From DASYTH01 sp045806965 (GTDB lineage Bacteria; Actinomycetota; Actinomycetes; Mycobacteriales; Pseudonocardiaceae): a stretch of DNA of 64,000 bases. Position 1 is the first letter of the stretch. Every line of letters begins with the position of its first letter. The notes under the pieces are model-generated. The model was not told the origin of the DNA. It was given only the letters and a program-made list of their open reading frames with translations, and made no database searches. A program made the translations under genes and the position numbers. This document shows positions 54,754 to 63,879 of this stretch, one piece after another. Location of the stretch: the NCBI GenBank assembly GCA_045806965.1, contig JBJMIG010000018.1, positions 1-64,000 of the forward strand, given 5' to 3'.

Positions 54754-55063
54754 ATGGTGGCCCTGCTCACCGACGACGTCTTCATCTCGATGCCACCGAT
54801 GCCCTTCGAATACCAGGGCCGAGACGTCGCGGCGCGCTTATGCGCCAGCCTGTTCCGCGCGGGGGCGGCAGGTTCGACCTCGTCCCGACGCGGGCCAAAG
54901 GCCATCCGGCGTTCGGCACCCACCTGCGCGCCCACACCGGCATCCGGCACGGGACCGGCCTCTACGTCCTCACCTCACCGGCGACCGGATCCACGCCATG
55001 ACCCGCTTCGACAACAGCCTGCTCCCGTCGTTCGGGCTACCGCGAATGCTCCCCAGCCGATAA
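54754..55063 (+). pseudogene. remnant of an ECF sigma factor with SnoaL-like C-terminus
   Basis: MVALLTDDVFISMPPMPFEYQGRDVAARL starts in one frame (given here in part as LLTDDVFISMPPMPFEYQG) and finishes in another with HAMTRFDNSLLPSFGLPRML. These are the SnoaL-like end of TIGR02960-type ECF sigma factors. The sigma domains are absent and a frameshift near 54865 divides the rest. Confidence 0.75.
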
Positions 55064-56845
55064 CTACCGTCCCCTGCCGCCGCCCGAGCCGTTGACGAAG
55101 AAGCTGTAGTTGATCAACTCGGAGACCGAGCCGTCGGCCGATCTGCTGAACACGTCCAGGTTCGCCCAGGTATCACCGGACATGGGGGTGAGCGTGACCG
55201 ATGCGGACCCGTCCGGTCGGGCGGCGACCACCGTTTCCGGTGCCCCGTCGAAGGTGTAAACGTAGGCGACGACGCCAGGCATGGTCGGGGTGAAGTCGAA
55301 GGTGCCCGGGATTGCTGGCCCACCGCCGCCGTCGGGCGGGTACACATCGCTGTGCACGCTGGGCGCCGGGCCGCCGGAAATGCTGAAACCGTAGAAACTG
55401 GACTCAGATTGCGCACCGGAGGCGGTGATGCCGCGCGCGGTCAGTTGGTTGAACCCCGGGCGGTCGGGAGTCAGGGTGACCCGCCCGGTGCCGTCGCCGG
55501 CGGCCGCGACCATGGTCTCTGGCCCGCCATTGAACCGATAGAGGTAGGACACCACACCCCTGAGGTTGGGCGAGAACGTGAACTCGCGGGCGACCCCGTT
55601 ACCGCCGTCCGCCGGGGACGAGGTGATCGTCGGCGCGGTCGAGGACACGAAGTAGTCGAACTGCCGAACCTGGGAGAGGTTTCCGGCCCGGTCGACACTT
55701 CTGACGTACAGGGTGTTGCGGCCGGTCCGGGGAGTCAACTCGATGCTGGCGCTGCCGCCGAGCCGGTCCGCCGGCACGAAGTCGATGCCGGGGTCAAAGG
55801 CGCCGTAACGGAATCCCGTGACATCCGCGACGCCGTTGGCGGTGAACGTGAACCGCCACGGTTGTCCCGGATCCCCGGGCACGGCGGACACGCTCGGCTC
55901 GACGACCGGTGCGGTGAAATCGGTCGTGAACCGGCACGAAGGCGCCCAAGCCGAGGCGTCCCCGTCACCGTCGACCGCCCGCACGGTCCAGTCATAGGTG
56001 CGGTCGTCGACCAGCAGATCGTCGGGCACCCCCACCGAGACGACACTGCCATCGAACCCCTGGCTGCTGACCCGCTCGAAGCGCTGGTCCGGCCGATCGA
56101 CCGGCCAGAGCGCGAACTGCCCGGTCAGGCTCTCACCCTGATCCGGATCATTGACGACCGCGGACATCTCGGACTGGAAACCCCGCGGCAGGAACGGCTC
56201 GCCGCCGCACGGCTGATGATCGAACATCAGGCGGATTGGCGTGGCCGGCGGGAAGTTGTAGCTGACGAACAGTACCGGGTTGGGGGCATACCACCGGCCG
56301 AACGCGGGATCGTGTTGCTGTTCCTGCGGCATCCGCAGCGCCAAGGTGATCTTGGTCCGCCCGGCGGCGACGGCGTCGCGGACCACCTCGCCGGCGCTCC
56401 ATCCCAGCAAGCCGGTACACCCGGTCGAACCGCCGGGACCGGCGAGCCGGACGCGCTCGTGTGGCTGGTACTGCCAGGTCGGTCTCTCGTCGGTGTCGGT
56501 CAACCACAGCTCGGTCATCCGAGGCTTGGTGCAGTCGTTGGTCCGCGTCTCGCGCACGTTCACCTCGGCCGCGAGAATCCGCGCACCGCGCAACGACGGC
56601 AACGTGAAAGTGAAATACGACTTCGACAGGTGACGTTTGTCGATGGCGTCACGCCAGGCTCCGACCGGCAGGTCGCCCGTACCGTTGCGAAAGCTCTTGA
56701 ACGGCGACACCGAATCCGTGTACGCCCAGGACGACAACTCCGCGACAGATCCCGCCCGGCCGGACGCCGGCTGGGCCACGCCGACCAGCGCACCGGCGCC
56801 CATCGCCACGATCAGACACGTGTTGATCATCTTACGTACGCTCAT
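55064..56845 (-). CDS. secreted multi-domain protein with Ig/fibronectin-like repeats
   Basis: A 593-residue exported protein. The signal peptide is MSVRKMINTCLIVAMGAGAL, cut near residue 29. Residues about 30-200 form a beta-rich domain (TFTLPSLRGARILAAEVNV is the DNRLRE/TolB-like start seen in actinobacterial wall proteins). Further on are three or more Ig-like repeats, each about 90-100 residues, with GxxxYxYxF(D/N)GxPETVVAA cores. It probably binds a surface polymer or stabilises a matrix. The frame extends upstream into a different, broken gene; GGGGG before this ATG and the signal peptide fix the start. Confidence 0.7.
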   Translation of the reverse strand: MSVRKMINTCLIVAMGAGALVGVAQPASGRAGSVAELSSWAYTDSVSPFKSFRNGTGDLPVGAWRDAIDKRHLSKSYFTFTLPSLRGARILAAEVNVRETRTNDCTKPRMTELWLTDTDERPTWQYQPHERVRLAGPGGSTGCTGLLGWSAGEVVRDAVAAGRTKITLALRMPQEQQHDPAFGRWYAPNPVLFVSYNFPPATPIRLMFDHQPCGGEPFLPRGFQSEMSAVVNDPDQGESLTGQFALWPVDRPDQRFERVSSQGFDGSVVSVGVPDDLLVDDRTYDWTVRAVDGDGDASAWAPSCRFTTDFTAPVVEPSVSAVPGDPGQPWRFTFTANGVADVTGFRYGAFDPGIDFVPADRLGGSASIELTPRTGRNTLYVRSVDRAGNLSQVRQFDYFVSSTAPTITSSPADGGNGVAREFTFSPNLRGVVSYLYRFNGGPETMVAAAGDGTGRVTLTPDRPGFNQLTARGITASGAQSESSFYGFSISGGPAPSVHSDVYPPDGGGGPAIPGTFDFTPTMPGVVAYVYTFDGAPETVVAARPDGSASVTLTPMSGDTWANLDVFSRSADGSVSELINYSFFVNGSGGGRGR

Positions 56846-56989
56846 CGGAGGCCCCCAGCGTGTGGAACGTCGAAGGCAATATTTACCACGGCACGCTGTC
56901 CGTGGAAACCGTCGCGGCCGAGCCTGGGCGACGTTGCGCGGATCGCAATGCCGGCCAAGAGATGCCTGGCTTGTGTCAACGGCGGCCGA

Positions 56990-57847
56990 CTGGTCAGTCG
57001 GCCACCAGCACAGACGAGGCGAGCGGACGCCGCGTTCTTGTTGACGGCGCACCAGCCAGGTGCCCGGAGCGACGCCGCTGGCGCCGTGCTCGGGATGGAG
57101 CAGGTAGGCGGGAGCGGAGTTGGAGAAAACCGCGATGCCGAGGAGAGTCGGATCGCGCCAGTCGGTTGTCCAGCGGCACGTGTCCCGCGCACCGGCGATG
57201 AGCGTGTGCGGGTTGTTGCCGGCCGCGCCGCGGACCAGTTCCACACCGGTCGGCGCAACGGTCCGCCACCGCCCCCACGGGCTCGTGGTCACGGTGCCGA
57301 TCATGGTCAGCGGGATGACGATCAGGTCACCCTGGGGCTGCAGGCCGTCGAAGCAGCAGCCGGGTCGGCGCACCCCAGCGCTGGAAGGCAGGTCGTACAG
57401 GTGCAGGTCGTGGCCGGGGTTTCCGGGATCGGCCGCCCGCGCCATGATTCTCAGGCCGGCCTGGTCGATGAACCGGCTGCGGGCCGGCGGAGCAGCCACC
57501 GGCAACTCCGGCACCACCCCGGCCGCCACCGCACCCAGATACGGCACCACGCTGAGCGTGTAGTTGCCGTATCCCCACGGCGCGTCCGGATCGATCCGCC
57601 CATCCCGCACGGTGTTCTCCCCAGGCGCCCGGTGCGGACTGCCACTGGTGCTGAAACATCAAGCCCCACAGCGGGTTGTGCCAGTTGTCAACGCCGAACC
57701 GGTCCCCCCGGCTGGTGCTGCGGATCATCAGCCGGTAGGCCGCCATCCGCTGTTGGAAACAGAACGGATCGAACCTCTCCCCCACTCCGCGGCAGCGACC
57801 CAAACCCGGTACAGGTCCAGCGCCGCCAACTCCTCGGCATGAGCCAT
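56990..57847 (-). pseudogene. broken gene, LEG1-like
   Basis: Pieces in several frames: AEELAALDLYRVWVAAAEWG, then DPFCFQQRMAAYRLMIR and DNWHNPLWGLMFQHQWQ, then DPDAPWGYGNYTLSVVPYLG and RFIDQAGLRIMARAADP. This order recalls the eukaryote-named LEG1 family and its bacterial homologues, but I am not certain. Two or more frameshifts occur near 57780 and 57620. The end past 57350 is not recognised. Confidence 0.45.
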
Positions 57848-57912
57848 GGTCGACATTCTCCCCGCGACCCACCCGCACCGACCGGCCGGCCCTGCCGAGT
57901 ACCGGATCGCGG

Positions 57913-59277
57913 CTACACGCCGGAAACCGCGACGACGCCGTCCATCGTGCCCAGATAGGCGTGGTTGCCGGCGAGTGTGGGTGAGGCGAAGTGCGGCAGG
58001 GCACCGACATTGAGCTGGGCGCGGACGCTGCCGGTGCCGGGGTCGAGGGCGTAGAGCACACCGCCGGTGTAGTCGGTGGTCCACACCACGCCGCCGCCGA
58101 CGGTCGGGGAGCCGTTGGCCCGCACCGGTGTCCGCCAGAGCACGCTCGGGGTGCCACTGGAGGAGATCCGCACCGCGCGGGTGCCGTCGGTGCAGGGAAT
58201 GTAGGCGGTGTCGCCGCTGGTCGCGCTGCCGCCGAAGGATCGGCACACCGTCGCCTGCGCCACCTGGCCGCCGATGCCGCCGAGCCGGTCGCGCCGCAGC
58301 ACGTAGCCGGTGCCCCGCTTGCCGGCGACGAATACGAACGCGCCCAGCAGCGTCGGGCTGGACGAGCCCAGGTCCAGATCGCGGGCGTTGTCGTCGGCCC
58401 AGGTCGACGGGGCGAACAGGTCGGCCCTGGCGAGGGCCGACGACAACGCGAGCACCGAGTCACTGTCGTCATAGGACGTTGTCTGTTCGCCGTTGCCCAC
58501 AGAGACGAGCAGGCGGTCGCCGTCGACCACGGCCCCGCCCGGTGCCCAGATGCCCGCTTCCCGCGTCGTCGGCACTTGGTAGCTGAGCGGGTCGGTGCCG
58601 GCCGTGGTCACCGACACCACCGAGCCGATGTAACGGCCGCAGTCGCCGAACAGCCCGCCGTAGGCGACGTACACCCGGTTGCCCAGCACGGTCAGCGCGG
58701 CCCGCTGCTGGTGAGCGATGCGATCGCCGGCCGGCGGTTCCAGACTCACCCGCACCTCGACCGCGCCGGTGTTCACGTTCAGCCCGACCAGCACATGCTG
58801 GCCGCCGGTGGTCTCGGCGAGCGCGAACACCCGCGAGGTGGCCTGGTCGACGGCCATGGTGGCGGTGATGCCGAGCGGGTCGATGTTCCCGCACGGTAGG
58901 GCGCTGCGCGGGACCGGCTCGCCGACGTGCGTGGACCACCGGACCGCGCCGGTGCTCGGATCGAGGGCGTAGACCGTGTCGTGCTCGGTGGCCGCCAGGA
59001 CCCGGTCGCCGAACACCAGTGGCTGGCCGTACACCGCGCCGTCCAGCCCGGCGTGCCATGCCGTGCCGAGTGTGCCGAGCGGAGCCAGATCCGGCGCCGC
59101 ACCCGTCCGCGCGTTGTCCCGGTGATAGGTCGGCCAGTCGCCCGTTGCCGACACCACCGGTTCAGACCGGGCCACAGCCGTAGCCTGTCCAGACAGTGCA
59201 CCCGGTCCGGCGGACGCCGCGCACCCGGTCGTCAGAATCACCGCGGCGGCCAACGCCGTCCCCGTCCTGCGCACCAC
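57913..59277 (-). CDS. PQQ-like beta-propeller lipoprotein
   Basis: A 454-residue lipoprotein: the signal ends in ILTTGC (Cys19). The mature protein is a beta-propeller of PQQ-type blades, with repeated VYALDPSTGAVRW-like units (VYALDPSTGAV, LYALDPGTGSV) and aromatic/Asp-Gly turns. It could be a scaffold or a binding protein; true quinoprotein dehydrogenases have extra residues that are not evident. GTG start next to a Met-rich signal. It stands alone. Confidence 0.75.
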   Translation of the reverse strand: MVRRTGTALAAAVILTTGCAASAGPGALSGQATAVARSEPVVSATGDWPTYHRDNARTGAAPDLAPLGTLGTAWHAGLDGAVYGQPLVFGDRVLAATEHDTVYALDPSTGAVRWSTHVGEPVPRSALPCGNIDPLGITATMAVDQATSRVFALAETTGGQHVLVGLNVNTGAVEVRVSLEPPAGDRIAHQQRAALTVLGNRVYVAYGGLFGDCGRYIGSVVSVTTAGTDPLSYQVPTTREAGIWAPGGAVVDGDRLLVSVGNGEQTTSYDDSDSVLALSSALARADLFAPSTWADDNARDLDLGSSSPTLLGAFVFVAGKRGTGYVLRRDRLGGIGGQVAQATVCRSFGGSATSGDTAYIPCTDGTRAVRISSSGTPSVLWRTPVRANGSPTVGGGVVWTTDYTGGVLYALDPGTGSVRAQLNVGALPHFASPTLAGNHAYLGTMDGVVAVSGV

Positions 59278-59594
59278 CCATCACCCCGATCTCTTCGATG
59301 TGGCGACCCTCCTCGTCACGATACGAACATGCCCCGCTACCCGCCACCGCAAACCTGTGGGCGGGGATCGGCCGCAACGGGGTGCGACAAGCGTCCACTT
59401 CGGACCCTTTGGCCGGCACGCAACCGCGGCACGGTAGAAACTGCCGGACGTGGGTTTCCAGAGCATCGGCATGGTGCTGCTGGGTGAGGCCCTGCCGTCC
59501 GGGATGAGCGTCGGTCGGAGACCCGGCGGCGATGCCCGGCGGCCGGCCCCGGTGCCGACGGCAACTCACCTGTCGTATCTGGGAACTGGCCGTG
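59278..59594. other. intergenic, no supported gene
   Basis: About 317 bases upstream of the propeller lipoprotein. Presumably holds its promoter. Open frames here show no domain. Confidence 0.45.
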
Positions 59595-59732
59595 TTAGTG
59601 CGTGATCCGGTAAGTCACGAGTGATCGCGCGGGTACGGTCGCGCTGAACGCGCCCGCGGCGAGTGGGATCGCGGCCTGGGCGGCGGTGCTGCTGCTGGCG
59701 TTGGTGAGAAAGGGAATCGGCAGATGGTCGGC
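59595..59732 (-). pseudogene. C-terminal scrap of a secreted glycoside hydrolase
   Basis: IPFLTNASSSTAAQAAIPLA followed by FSATVPARSLVTYRIT is the final beta-strand pair of GH30-like enzymes and related beta-sandwich ends. Nothing else of the enzyme is present. Confidence 0.5.
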
Positions 59733-59759
59733 AACCGGCGCCAGGTCGGCCGCTGTGGG

Positions 59760-60185
59760 TCGTCGGCTCTGACCGCCCGCCTGGGGCCGAGCGACCAGCA
59801 TCGAGATGACCAGAAGCTCGTGCTGTACCCCGTCGTGCAGGTCACGTTGGATGCGGCGACGCTCCAGATGATACGCGCCCTGATGTCTGGATCTCATTGA
59901 GTTGCGCGTTGCGAGGCGAGCAGCCGTGCGTTGTCGAGCGCGAGGTGTGCGGTGGCCAGCACGGCATCGACCAGCGGGCGCTGTTTCGCGCCAGGCCGGC
60001 CGGCGATCCAAAATGACCAGGAGCGGGTCACCCCGGCTCACCGCCTCACGGCGCAGCGGCCGCAGTCGCGGCGGTAGGTGACGACGCAAGGCGGCGCGGG
60101 CGCGGCGGACAGGTCGCCTCGGCTGGGGTACAGGGTCGGCGATGCCCCGTTGGAACAGGGTGCGACTGGCGTCCTGGAAGTAGAT
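59760..60185 (-). pseudogene. decayed sensor histidine kinase fragment
   Basis: One frame contains LERRRIQRDLHDGVQHEL, the HisKA_3 dimerisation helix with the phospho-acceptor His in DLHDG. Just upstream in another frame is LDNARLLASQRATQ, the end of a GAF-type linker. The ATPase domain is missing and the remainder is interrupted by frameshifts. Confidence 0.6.
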
Positions 60186-60189
60186 CTAC

Positions 60190-60615
60190 GGGATTCGTCG
60201 TCCGGGTGGTCGGCGGTGGGTTGGTGAGGGTTTGGAGTAGTCCAGGGCTGGATGGTCTGCGCGATCGCGTTTTGCCTCTCCGAAGGTCGTGTCGCCCAGC
60301 CGTCGGCGGCGATCATCGACTCGGCCTCGGTCAAGCCGCTGAGGCCGTCGGCAAGCCAACCCTGCGGTTACGACTCCGGAAAGAAGATCAACGGCCGCAG
60401 ACGCCACATCCCTGTCGACAGGGTAGGTCTGCTGCTGTGCGTCCTGGCGACCGCGACGGCGCCACGCCCCTACTCGAACAACTCGCACTTCCCGCCACCG
60501 GGTTCAGCTGGTCTGGGCCGACGGCGGCTACACCGGCAAACTTCTTGACTGGGCTCGCACCAAGCCCAAGATCACTCTGCAGCCATGTCCAACCGTGACC
60601 ATTGCCGGCGGTAGT
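60190..60615 (+). pseudogene. IS5-family transposase remnant
   Basis: SAAIIDSASVKPLRPSASQP, then GYDSGKKINGRRRHIPVD and LLLCVLATA, then in another frame QLVWADGGYTGKLLDWA and RTKPKITLQ. These are the DDE core steps (IDSQSV, GKKxNGRKRHI, WADGGY) of IS5/IS427-type enzymes. A frameshift near 60500 and missing ends make it inactive. Confidence 0.75.
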
Positions 60616-60640
60616 GCCGATCCGCCGGGCGCAATGGAGA

Positions 60641-60970
60641 TCAGCGGGCCAGTAGGTCGGCAACTCGCAACAGCGTCGCGGCCAGTGCTGGAAATTGGTG
60701 CGGGTCGTCGAGGTGACCACGTTGCCAGGTCAGCAGGTCGTGGCCGGCCAAATCCCAAGTCGGGACCCGTCCGGCGAGATGTTCTGTGATCAGCGCTGGT
60801 CTGAGCAGAGTTCGAGCCAGTGCCGGTTGTTGGGTCTGTATCCGAAACTGTCGGTCGAATGTGTGATCTCCGGTCGCTGCGGCAGCGCCCAACACCGCCC
60901 GACCTAGTCGAGAGAGCGCAGGCCTGGGTCGAACCGCGATCGGTGGGTAGGCGGTGGCAAGCCGTACCAC
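60641..60970 (-). CDS. fragment of an unknown actinobacterial protein
   Basis: A 109-residue frame with TFDRQFRIQTQQPALARTLL, then HLAGRVPTWDLAGHDLLTW and a final LAATLLRVADLL. The regular helix pattern and plausible codon use suggest the C-terminus of a larger protein I recall only as an uncharacterised family. The start (GTG) has no ribosome-binding site and the N-terminal part appears lost. Confidence 0.35.
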   Translation of the reverse strand: MVRLATAYPPIAVRPRPALSRLGRAVLGAAAATGDHTFDRQFRIQTQQPALARTLLRPALITEHLAGRVPTWDLAGHDLLTWQRGHLDDPHQFPALAATLLRVADLLAR

Positions 60971-61045
60971 GGTGACAATGAGACGGTGTGTGGTGGTGCT
61001 GCGCGAACGCTGTTCGCGACTGGACGAACGACCCCAAGATCAACA

Positions 61046-61086
61046 AAAACGGGTCCTCACAGCCTCTGAGCTGCGAGAACCCGTTT
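61046..61086 (-). terminator. rho-independent terminator after the tRNA-Pro fragment
   Basis: Reading the minus strand, AAAACGGGTTCTCGCAGC pairs with GAGGACCCGTTTT, followed by a T run. The stem is long with few mismatches and directly follows the tRNA 3' end. Confidence 0.75.
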
Positions 61087-61091
61087 TACCG

Positions 61092-61133
61092 TCGGGCTGA
61101 CAGGATTCGAACCTGCGACCCCTTGACCCCCAG
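61092..61133 (-). tRNA. tRNA-Pro(GGG) 3' half, partial, likely attachment site
   Basis: On the minus strand, CTGGGGGTCAAG is the anticodon loop and 3' stem (anticodon GGG). It is followed by the variable loop, GCAGGTTCGAATCCTGT (T arm) and CAGCCCG, the 3' acceptor strand. The 5' half is not there: upstream of the loop the sequence changes to unrelated AT-rich DNA (GCTTTTGCTT). A break at the anticodon loop with an intact 3' half and terminator is the classic footprint of integrases that use tRNA genes. It cannot be a functional tRNA. Confidence 0.75.
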
Positions 61134-61609
61134 CAAAAGCAAGTTAAGCGCTGTACTCAGAGCCGTTTGTCCAGCTCACCGAGAAGCGTACCGCACAAAG
61201 TTTTCGGGTCTACCGCTTCCCTCCAAAACACCGTCACAGACCCCTTTTGGTCAAACGGCTTTTCCGCAGGTCAAACCCAGTATATCGGGTCGACTTGTCA
61301 CCATTGCGATCGCGCGGACATGCCCGCTAGACCCCTTGACTACCCGCCCGCGCAAATGAACCCGTTCCCAAACCTGATCTTGGTTGGACCATGTCGTATC
61401 CGGTTCCTGCTCAACGCAAAAGGCAACGCCGAGGTCGACGTCACCGTCGTCGATACTCTCGAAGACTTCGTCGCGACAAGTCAGCAAGGGCAACCCAGGT
61501 AACCGCGGTCGACCGGGGCGGGTACTGAGCGGAGTCCAGGCGCTGATTGCCGTGCCGGTACCCAGCCGGGTACCGACACTGGCGTCGGCACCGGTGGCCA
61601 CCTCCGGCC
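61134..61609. other. AT-richer junction region, no supported gene
   Basis: About 480 bases beyond the tRNA fragment, visibly lower in GC than average. No coding frame with a domain. A frame reading RADRIRTCDPL across the tRNA is an artefact of its antisense. This may be the edge of an integrated element. Confidence 0.45.
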
Positions 61610-61895
61610 TCGCCCATTCCGCGCACGCTGGGATGTGTTGGGACAGCAGGTCTTTTCGCCCAGCTCGACCTGACCGCCAGCCCAACCAGGAGTTCGGCAT
61701 GGACGCCTGGGACGGTTACCGCGCCAACCGGGACCGGGCCGCGGCGATACTCGGCGGCAACCGCAACGCGTCGTAGTCACCGGCGACGTGCACCGCCACT
61801 CCACCGCCGACATCAAGCTCAACCCCGACCAGCCTGACTCACCCGGCGTCGGCGTCGGCGTTAGGCCCAAAGTGGTCGGGCGGTCGAGCTGCCGG
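61610..61895 (+). pseudogene. C-terminal remnant of a PhoD-type alkaline phosphatase
   Basis: Pieces in different frames: WDVLGQQVFFAQLDL (approximately), then EFGMDAWDGYRANRDRAAAI, then VVVTGDVHRHSTADIKLNP. The last includes the TGDVH metal motif of PhoD phosphodiesterases. Frameshifts near 61690 and 61775 break it, and the N-terminal domain is absent. Confidence 0.65.
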
Positions 61896-62037
61896 CTGGA
61901 TGAGCGGCGATTGGATGCGGCCTTCCTCCCATCGGTACGGCCCGCACGGGATCGCCGTCGTGATCAGTCCTGCTGCGAGCGAGGAATCCGAATCGCCAGG
62001 TTAATCGTCATGTCCGCGACCTGGCAGCTATGGCGGA

Positions 62038-62775
62038 TCAGACGACAAGCAGACGATCGCCAAGTTCTGCCGCGTCGAGATCGATGAGGTCGCGGTTGCT
62101 GTCGGCCCACCGGCCGGATGCGAGGTCAGCACGGAGGCTGCGCACTGCCCGCTGCTCTGCGGCCGGACCGACGCTGGCCCAGATCGACATTCCGCAGCGG
62201 ACCTCCTCGTCCAGGTACGCCTCGGGCCGACGCCAGTAGGCCTCGTAGAAGCCGTCCACACAGTCCCACGGAACGAGCACCGGTTCCACCCGGGCTCCGA
62301 TCCCGCGGGCCAGCTCGGTCAGCGGCGGCCGGCCGACGAGAAGGTCAGCGCGCTCGGGCAGATAGTCACGATCCAGCCAGAACAGATCCAGGGCACTGAA
62401 ATCCTTCGTGAACACCACGACACGGCGAGCGACGCGCCGCATCTCGCGCAGACCCGCGATCGGGTCCTGCCAGTGATCGATGGTGGCGAAAGCCATCGCG
62501 GCGTCAAAGGACCGGTCGGCGAACGGAAGGCTCTCCGCGACGCCAGCCACACACGCCGCTGCCCCTGCGGGGCGCTGCGCCCGCATGACCGCCGACGGTT
62601 CCACCGCGGTGACGTCACGATCGGAGGGCTCGTAAGAGCCGGTGCCCGCCCCGACATTCAGCACGGTCCGCGCATCGCCGAGCGCGGCCCAGACCTTGGT
62701 CGCGATCCGCGGCTCGGTGCGCCGCGTCATGGCGTAGGTGGCTCCGATGGTGTCATACAGCTGCGAGCGGGACAT
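62038..62775 (-). CDS. class I SAM-dependent methyltransferase
   Basis: A 245-residue methyltransferase_11-type enzyme. SAM-binding motif I is VLNVGAGTGSYEP, motif II AVEPS, then SLPFADRSFDAAMAFATIDHW, the motif-IV-like region. Length and layout match small-molecule methyltransferases; the substrate is unknown. GGAGGCAGCC precedes the ATG. The frame is open further upstream through non-coding sequence into a hydrolase gene, which is chance. Confidence 0.8.
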   Translation of the reverse strand: MSRSQLYDTIGATYAMTRRTEPRIATKVWAALGDARTVLNVGAGTGSYEPSDRDVTAVEPSAVMRAQRPAGAAACVAGVAESLPFADRSFDAAMAFATIDHWQDPIAGLREMRRVARRVVVFTKDFSALDLFWLDRDYLPERADLLVGRPPLTELARGIGARVEPVLVPWDCVDGFYEAYWRRPEAYLDEEVRCGMSIWASVGPAAEQRAVRSLRADLASGRWADSNRDLIDLDAAELGDRLLVV

Positions 62776-63148
62776 CAGGCTGCCTCCATCTCCGGGTGGC
62801 AGATCATTGTCGCGACCTGCTGGCTCCAATATCGGATCGATACATCGACACGACATGGCGCCCGAGGTGCGCAATGAGCAAGGCCAGGCGGAAGCAGCTT
62901 GGCGGAGCACCGCAACAAGTGTAGGTGCGTACAACAAAGACGACAGGCTGAAGACATGACAACATAGCCCATCCACGGGCTCAACACGCCTACTTGACCG
63001 GGGAATATCACCGAGGCGGGCTGGCGCTCTCAGCGAAGACGCGGCTGGCCAACGCATTGGTTGAACCCGGCGCTGACCACCTGCCGATGCCAGGGCTGGC
63101 GCTACCCCGCGGCGGCTTCGCCGAGTGGTGAACCGGGATGTGTTTTCG
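62776..63148. other. intergenic, no recognisable gene
   Basis: About 370 bases between the methyltransferase start and the hydrolase end. It contains AT-richer sequence near 62880-62960 that may carry the methyltransferase promoter. No supported coding sequence. Confidence 0.45.
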
Positions 63149-63789
63149 CTAAGGGCCCAGCATCCTGTCGTAGGCGTCGAGCCAGAGTCGGGGATGAGGC
63201 GGTGGCCGTAGGCCGATGGATGCACGCCGTCCGGGGCGACGACAGTGGGGCCGCGTTCACCGGCGGCAGCGGTGACGGCGTCCTGCAACGCCACGAACAC
63301 CGCACCGTAGCGGTGGGCGAGATCGCGGACGATCGGCCGTTTGGCGGCCAGGTCCTCGCGGACGAACGGGGAGCCGTCGCACCAGCGAGCGTCCGAGCCC
63401 TCGGCGTCCAGAAAGAACGGCTCGATGATGATCAGTTTGTGGATGCCGGCGGCGGCGCGGTCCAGCACGTCGATGTAGCGACGCTCGAACACGTCGGGCG
63501 GGGTGGGGCGACCCTCGAAAAAGGTGTGCAGGGTGTCGTTCACCCCGATGAAGATCGACAACAGGTCGGGGCGGTGGTCCAGCGCGTCCTGTTGCCAACG
63601 CTCCTGGAGGTGCTCGATGCGGTCGCCCGAGATGCCGGTGTTGATGATCCGGGCCTCATCGCCGCGCTCGCGCAGACTGCTGGCGACGATGTCGACGTAG
63701 CCGGCGCCGAGTCCGAGCGGGTCCGTGCGGCGGTCGCAGTCGGTGATGCTGTCACCGGTGAACACGATGGTGCGGTTGGTCGCGGTCAT
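63149..63789 (-). pseudogene. SGNH/GDSL hydrolase with a frameshift near its 3' end
   Basis: About 213 residues of a GDSL-type esterase or lipase. Block I is FTGDSITDC with the catalytic Ser, block III is IGVNDT, and block V is PDGVHPSAYGH with Asp and His, so every catalytic block is present. After GHRLI the frame slips near 63190. Read one base over, the sequence ends naturally as LWLDAYDRMLGP with a stop at 63149. As written, the frame runs on without stop into the next gene. The lesion lies past all active-site residues, so the protein may still work, or the shift may be a sequencing error. Confidence 0.65.
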
Positions 63790-63879
63790 GGACCAATTCA
63801 AGCCCACCGCCACCGCTGCGCACCGCCGGTGAAACGGCACCCGGGCGACAAACGATCCACGACACAGCGGAGGTGGTCC

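Noticed and set aside
56846..57610. Extension of the secreted repeat protein into the upstream frame
   Set aside because: The signal peptide and ribosome-binding site mark an internal start; the upstream part belongs to a different broken gene.
60988..61359. Open frame containing RADRIRTCDPL
   Set aside because: This peptide is the well-known artefact of translating the antisense of a tRNA T arm; the region is a tRNA-Pro fragment.
62038..63840. A 600-codon frame fusing the SGNH hydrolase with the methyltransferase
   Set aside because: The linker has no protein-like character, the methyltransferase has its own ribosome-binding site and ATG, and the hydrolase ends naturally one frame over.
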